Of a DNA stretch of 64,000 nt, positions 63,400 through 64,000 are shown one piece after another. The stretch's first letter is position 1. Each line of letters opens with the position of its first letter. The position numbers and the translations under genes were made by a program. The stretch spans positions 1 through 64,000 of the forward strand of contig JBCBWU010000007.1 in assembly GCA_039816955.1 (NCBI GenBank). The letters are read 5' to 3'. The stretch is from Lewinella sp039816955 (GTDB lineage Bacteria > Bacteroidota > Bacteroidia > Chitinophagales > Saprospiraceae). The notes under the pieces are model-generated. The model was not told the DNA's origin and made no database searches. It saw nothing but the letters and a program-made list of their open reading frames with translations.

Positions 63400-64000
63400 A
63401 TGAAAAGTACACGCAGATTCTTCACCCCAATTCTGCTGGCTTGGCTACTGCCTATCACCCAAATGACTGTTGTACAAGCCCAGAGCTGTTCTGGAACAAA
63501 TTGTGTCTGGCCCGGCGATGCCAATGCCAACGGCATCGTCAATGCGATTGACTTCATTTATGTGGGACAAGCGTATCTCCAAGGCGGCCCCGAACGACCA
63601 GGAGCTACCACTGACTGGGAAGCACAGGCCGCCCCTGACTGGCCATTGTCGCACCCTGTAAGTGGCGTTAATTTCAAGCACGCCGATGGCAATGGCGATG
63701 GCTTTACCGATGGGAACGACCTCTTCAATGTTATCGTCGATAATTTTGGAGAAACGAACGAGAACTTTATCACAACGGACGGCTATGATTTTCTGCCCGG
63801 TGACGATCTTTTCCTCACCTTTTCCAATGACACGCCGATGCCAGGGGAGATGGTGGAAGTGACAGTACACCTGGGCGAAACCACCGACCCAGTAGAAGGC
63901 CTATACGGTATTGCCTTTGAATTAAAGCTGGATACCAGTGTGATTCAAATTGAGCAGGTCGATATCAACAACTTTGGTGGCTGGCTGGGTACACCGGATG
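63400..64000 (+). CDS. Secreted protein with dockerin-like calcium loops, cut by the window end
   Basis: From ATG 63400 the frame is open to the window edge (200 residues). A signal peptide (residues 1-27, ending VVQAQ) is followed by two calcium-loop pairs: GDANANGIVNAIDFIYVGQA and DGNGDGFTDGNDLFNVIVDN, matching D-x-[DN]-x-[DN]-G-x-[VT]-x-x-x-D dockerin-like patterns spaced by a Pro/Trp-rich linker. A beta-rich domain begins LFLTFSNDTPMPGEMVEVTV, reminiscent of cohesin-like domains (GLYGIAFELKLDTSVIQIEQ). A cohesin-like domain after dockerin-like repeats in one protein is common in secreted Bacteroidota proteins. The C-terminus, probably with a sorting domain, lies outside the window. Confidence 0.75.
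   Translation, partial: MKSTRRFFTPILLAWLLPITQMTVVQAQSCSGTNCVWPGDANANGIVNAIDFIYVGQAYLQGGPERPGATTDWEAQAAPDWPLSHPVSGVNFKHADGNGDGFTDGNDLFNVIVDNFGETNENFITTDGYDFLPGDDLFLTFSNDTPMPGEMVEVTVHLGETTDPVEGLYGIAFELKLDTSVIQIEQVDINNFGGWLGTPD

Overview
The window looks like chromosome from a Bacteroidota bacterium, most likely one of the Saprospiria/Lewinella-like marine forms (inference; no rRNA or other phylogenetic marker is present). The evidence is at least five exported proteins ending in type IX secretion (T9SS) sorting domains, FtsX-type permeases of the long Bacteroidota form, LytS/LytTR regulation, surface proteins with Peptidase_S74, FG-GAP and dockerin-like modules, absence of Shine-Dalgarno sequences, and a few TAnnTTTG-type promoter boxes. 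No tRNA, rRNA, CRISPR array, prophage or complete insertion sequence was seen.

Layout. 0-5.4 kb: surface/secreted proteins (a repeat-rich S74 protein, a T9SS protein, a dockerin-tailed protein, a DUF2147 protein). 5.6-14.8 kb: a beta-barrel protein, then a tripartite RND efflux operon (TolC with an extra binding-protein domain, adaptor, pump) followed by a LytS-type kinase and a LytTR regulator; the adaptor has an in-frame stop. 14.9-21.4 kb: a frameshifted surface protein, an M14 carboxypeptidase, two decayed genes, and a T4 Rnl2-like RNA ligase diverging from an unknown gene. 21.5-33.7 kb: AraC/VOC pair, a large T9SS adhesin-like protein, a BAAT-type hydrolase, a P-loop kinase, lipoprotein, maleylpyruvate-isomerase-like protein, FtsX permease and T9SS esterase. 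33.9-38.4 kb: FMN reductase plus luciferase-like monooxygenase with a broken membrane gene and the stump of a Crp/Fnr regulator, then small unknown genes. 38.5-48 kb: sulfotransferase with an ACC-synthase-like aminotransferase, RlmD, surface proteins, and a phosphotransferase/CysQ-like pair. 48-64 kb: remnants, a beta-helix T9SS protein, an S8 peptidase with an exported partner, an HhH lipoprotein, a GH63-like enzyme, KatG, a helical unknown, and the start of a dockerin-like secreted protein.

Two themes stand out. First, broken genes are dense: about a dozen loci in 64 kb carry stops, frameshifts or truncations, including two places where oppositely oriented gene fragments meet at a junction. 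Some disruptions sit at short homopolymers and could be sequencing errors; others are nonsense codons or clean truncations that cannot be. Second, several intergenic spaces hold 120-180 bp elements bounded by inverted repeats, and one repeat end also marks the break point of a truncated gene.

The most unusual intact loci are the Rnl2-type RNA ligase, the TolC/binding-protein fusion, the signal-less S8 peptidase with its exported partner, and the ACC-synthase-like/sulfotransferase pair. I found no single system that I can call new with confidence.
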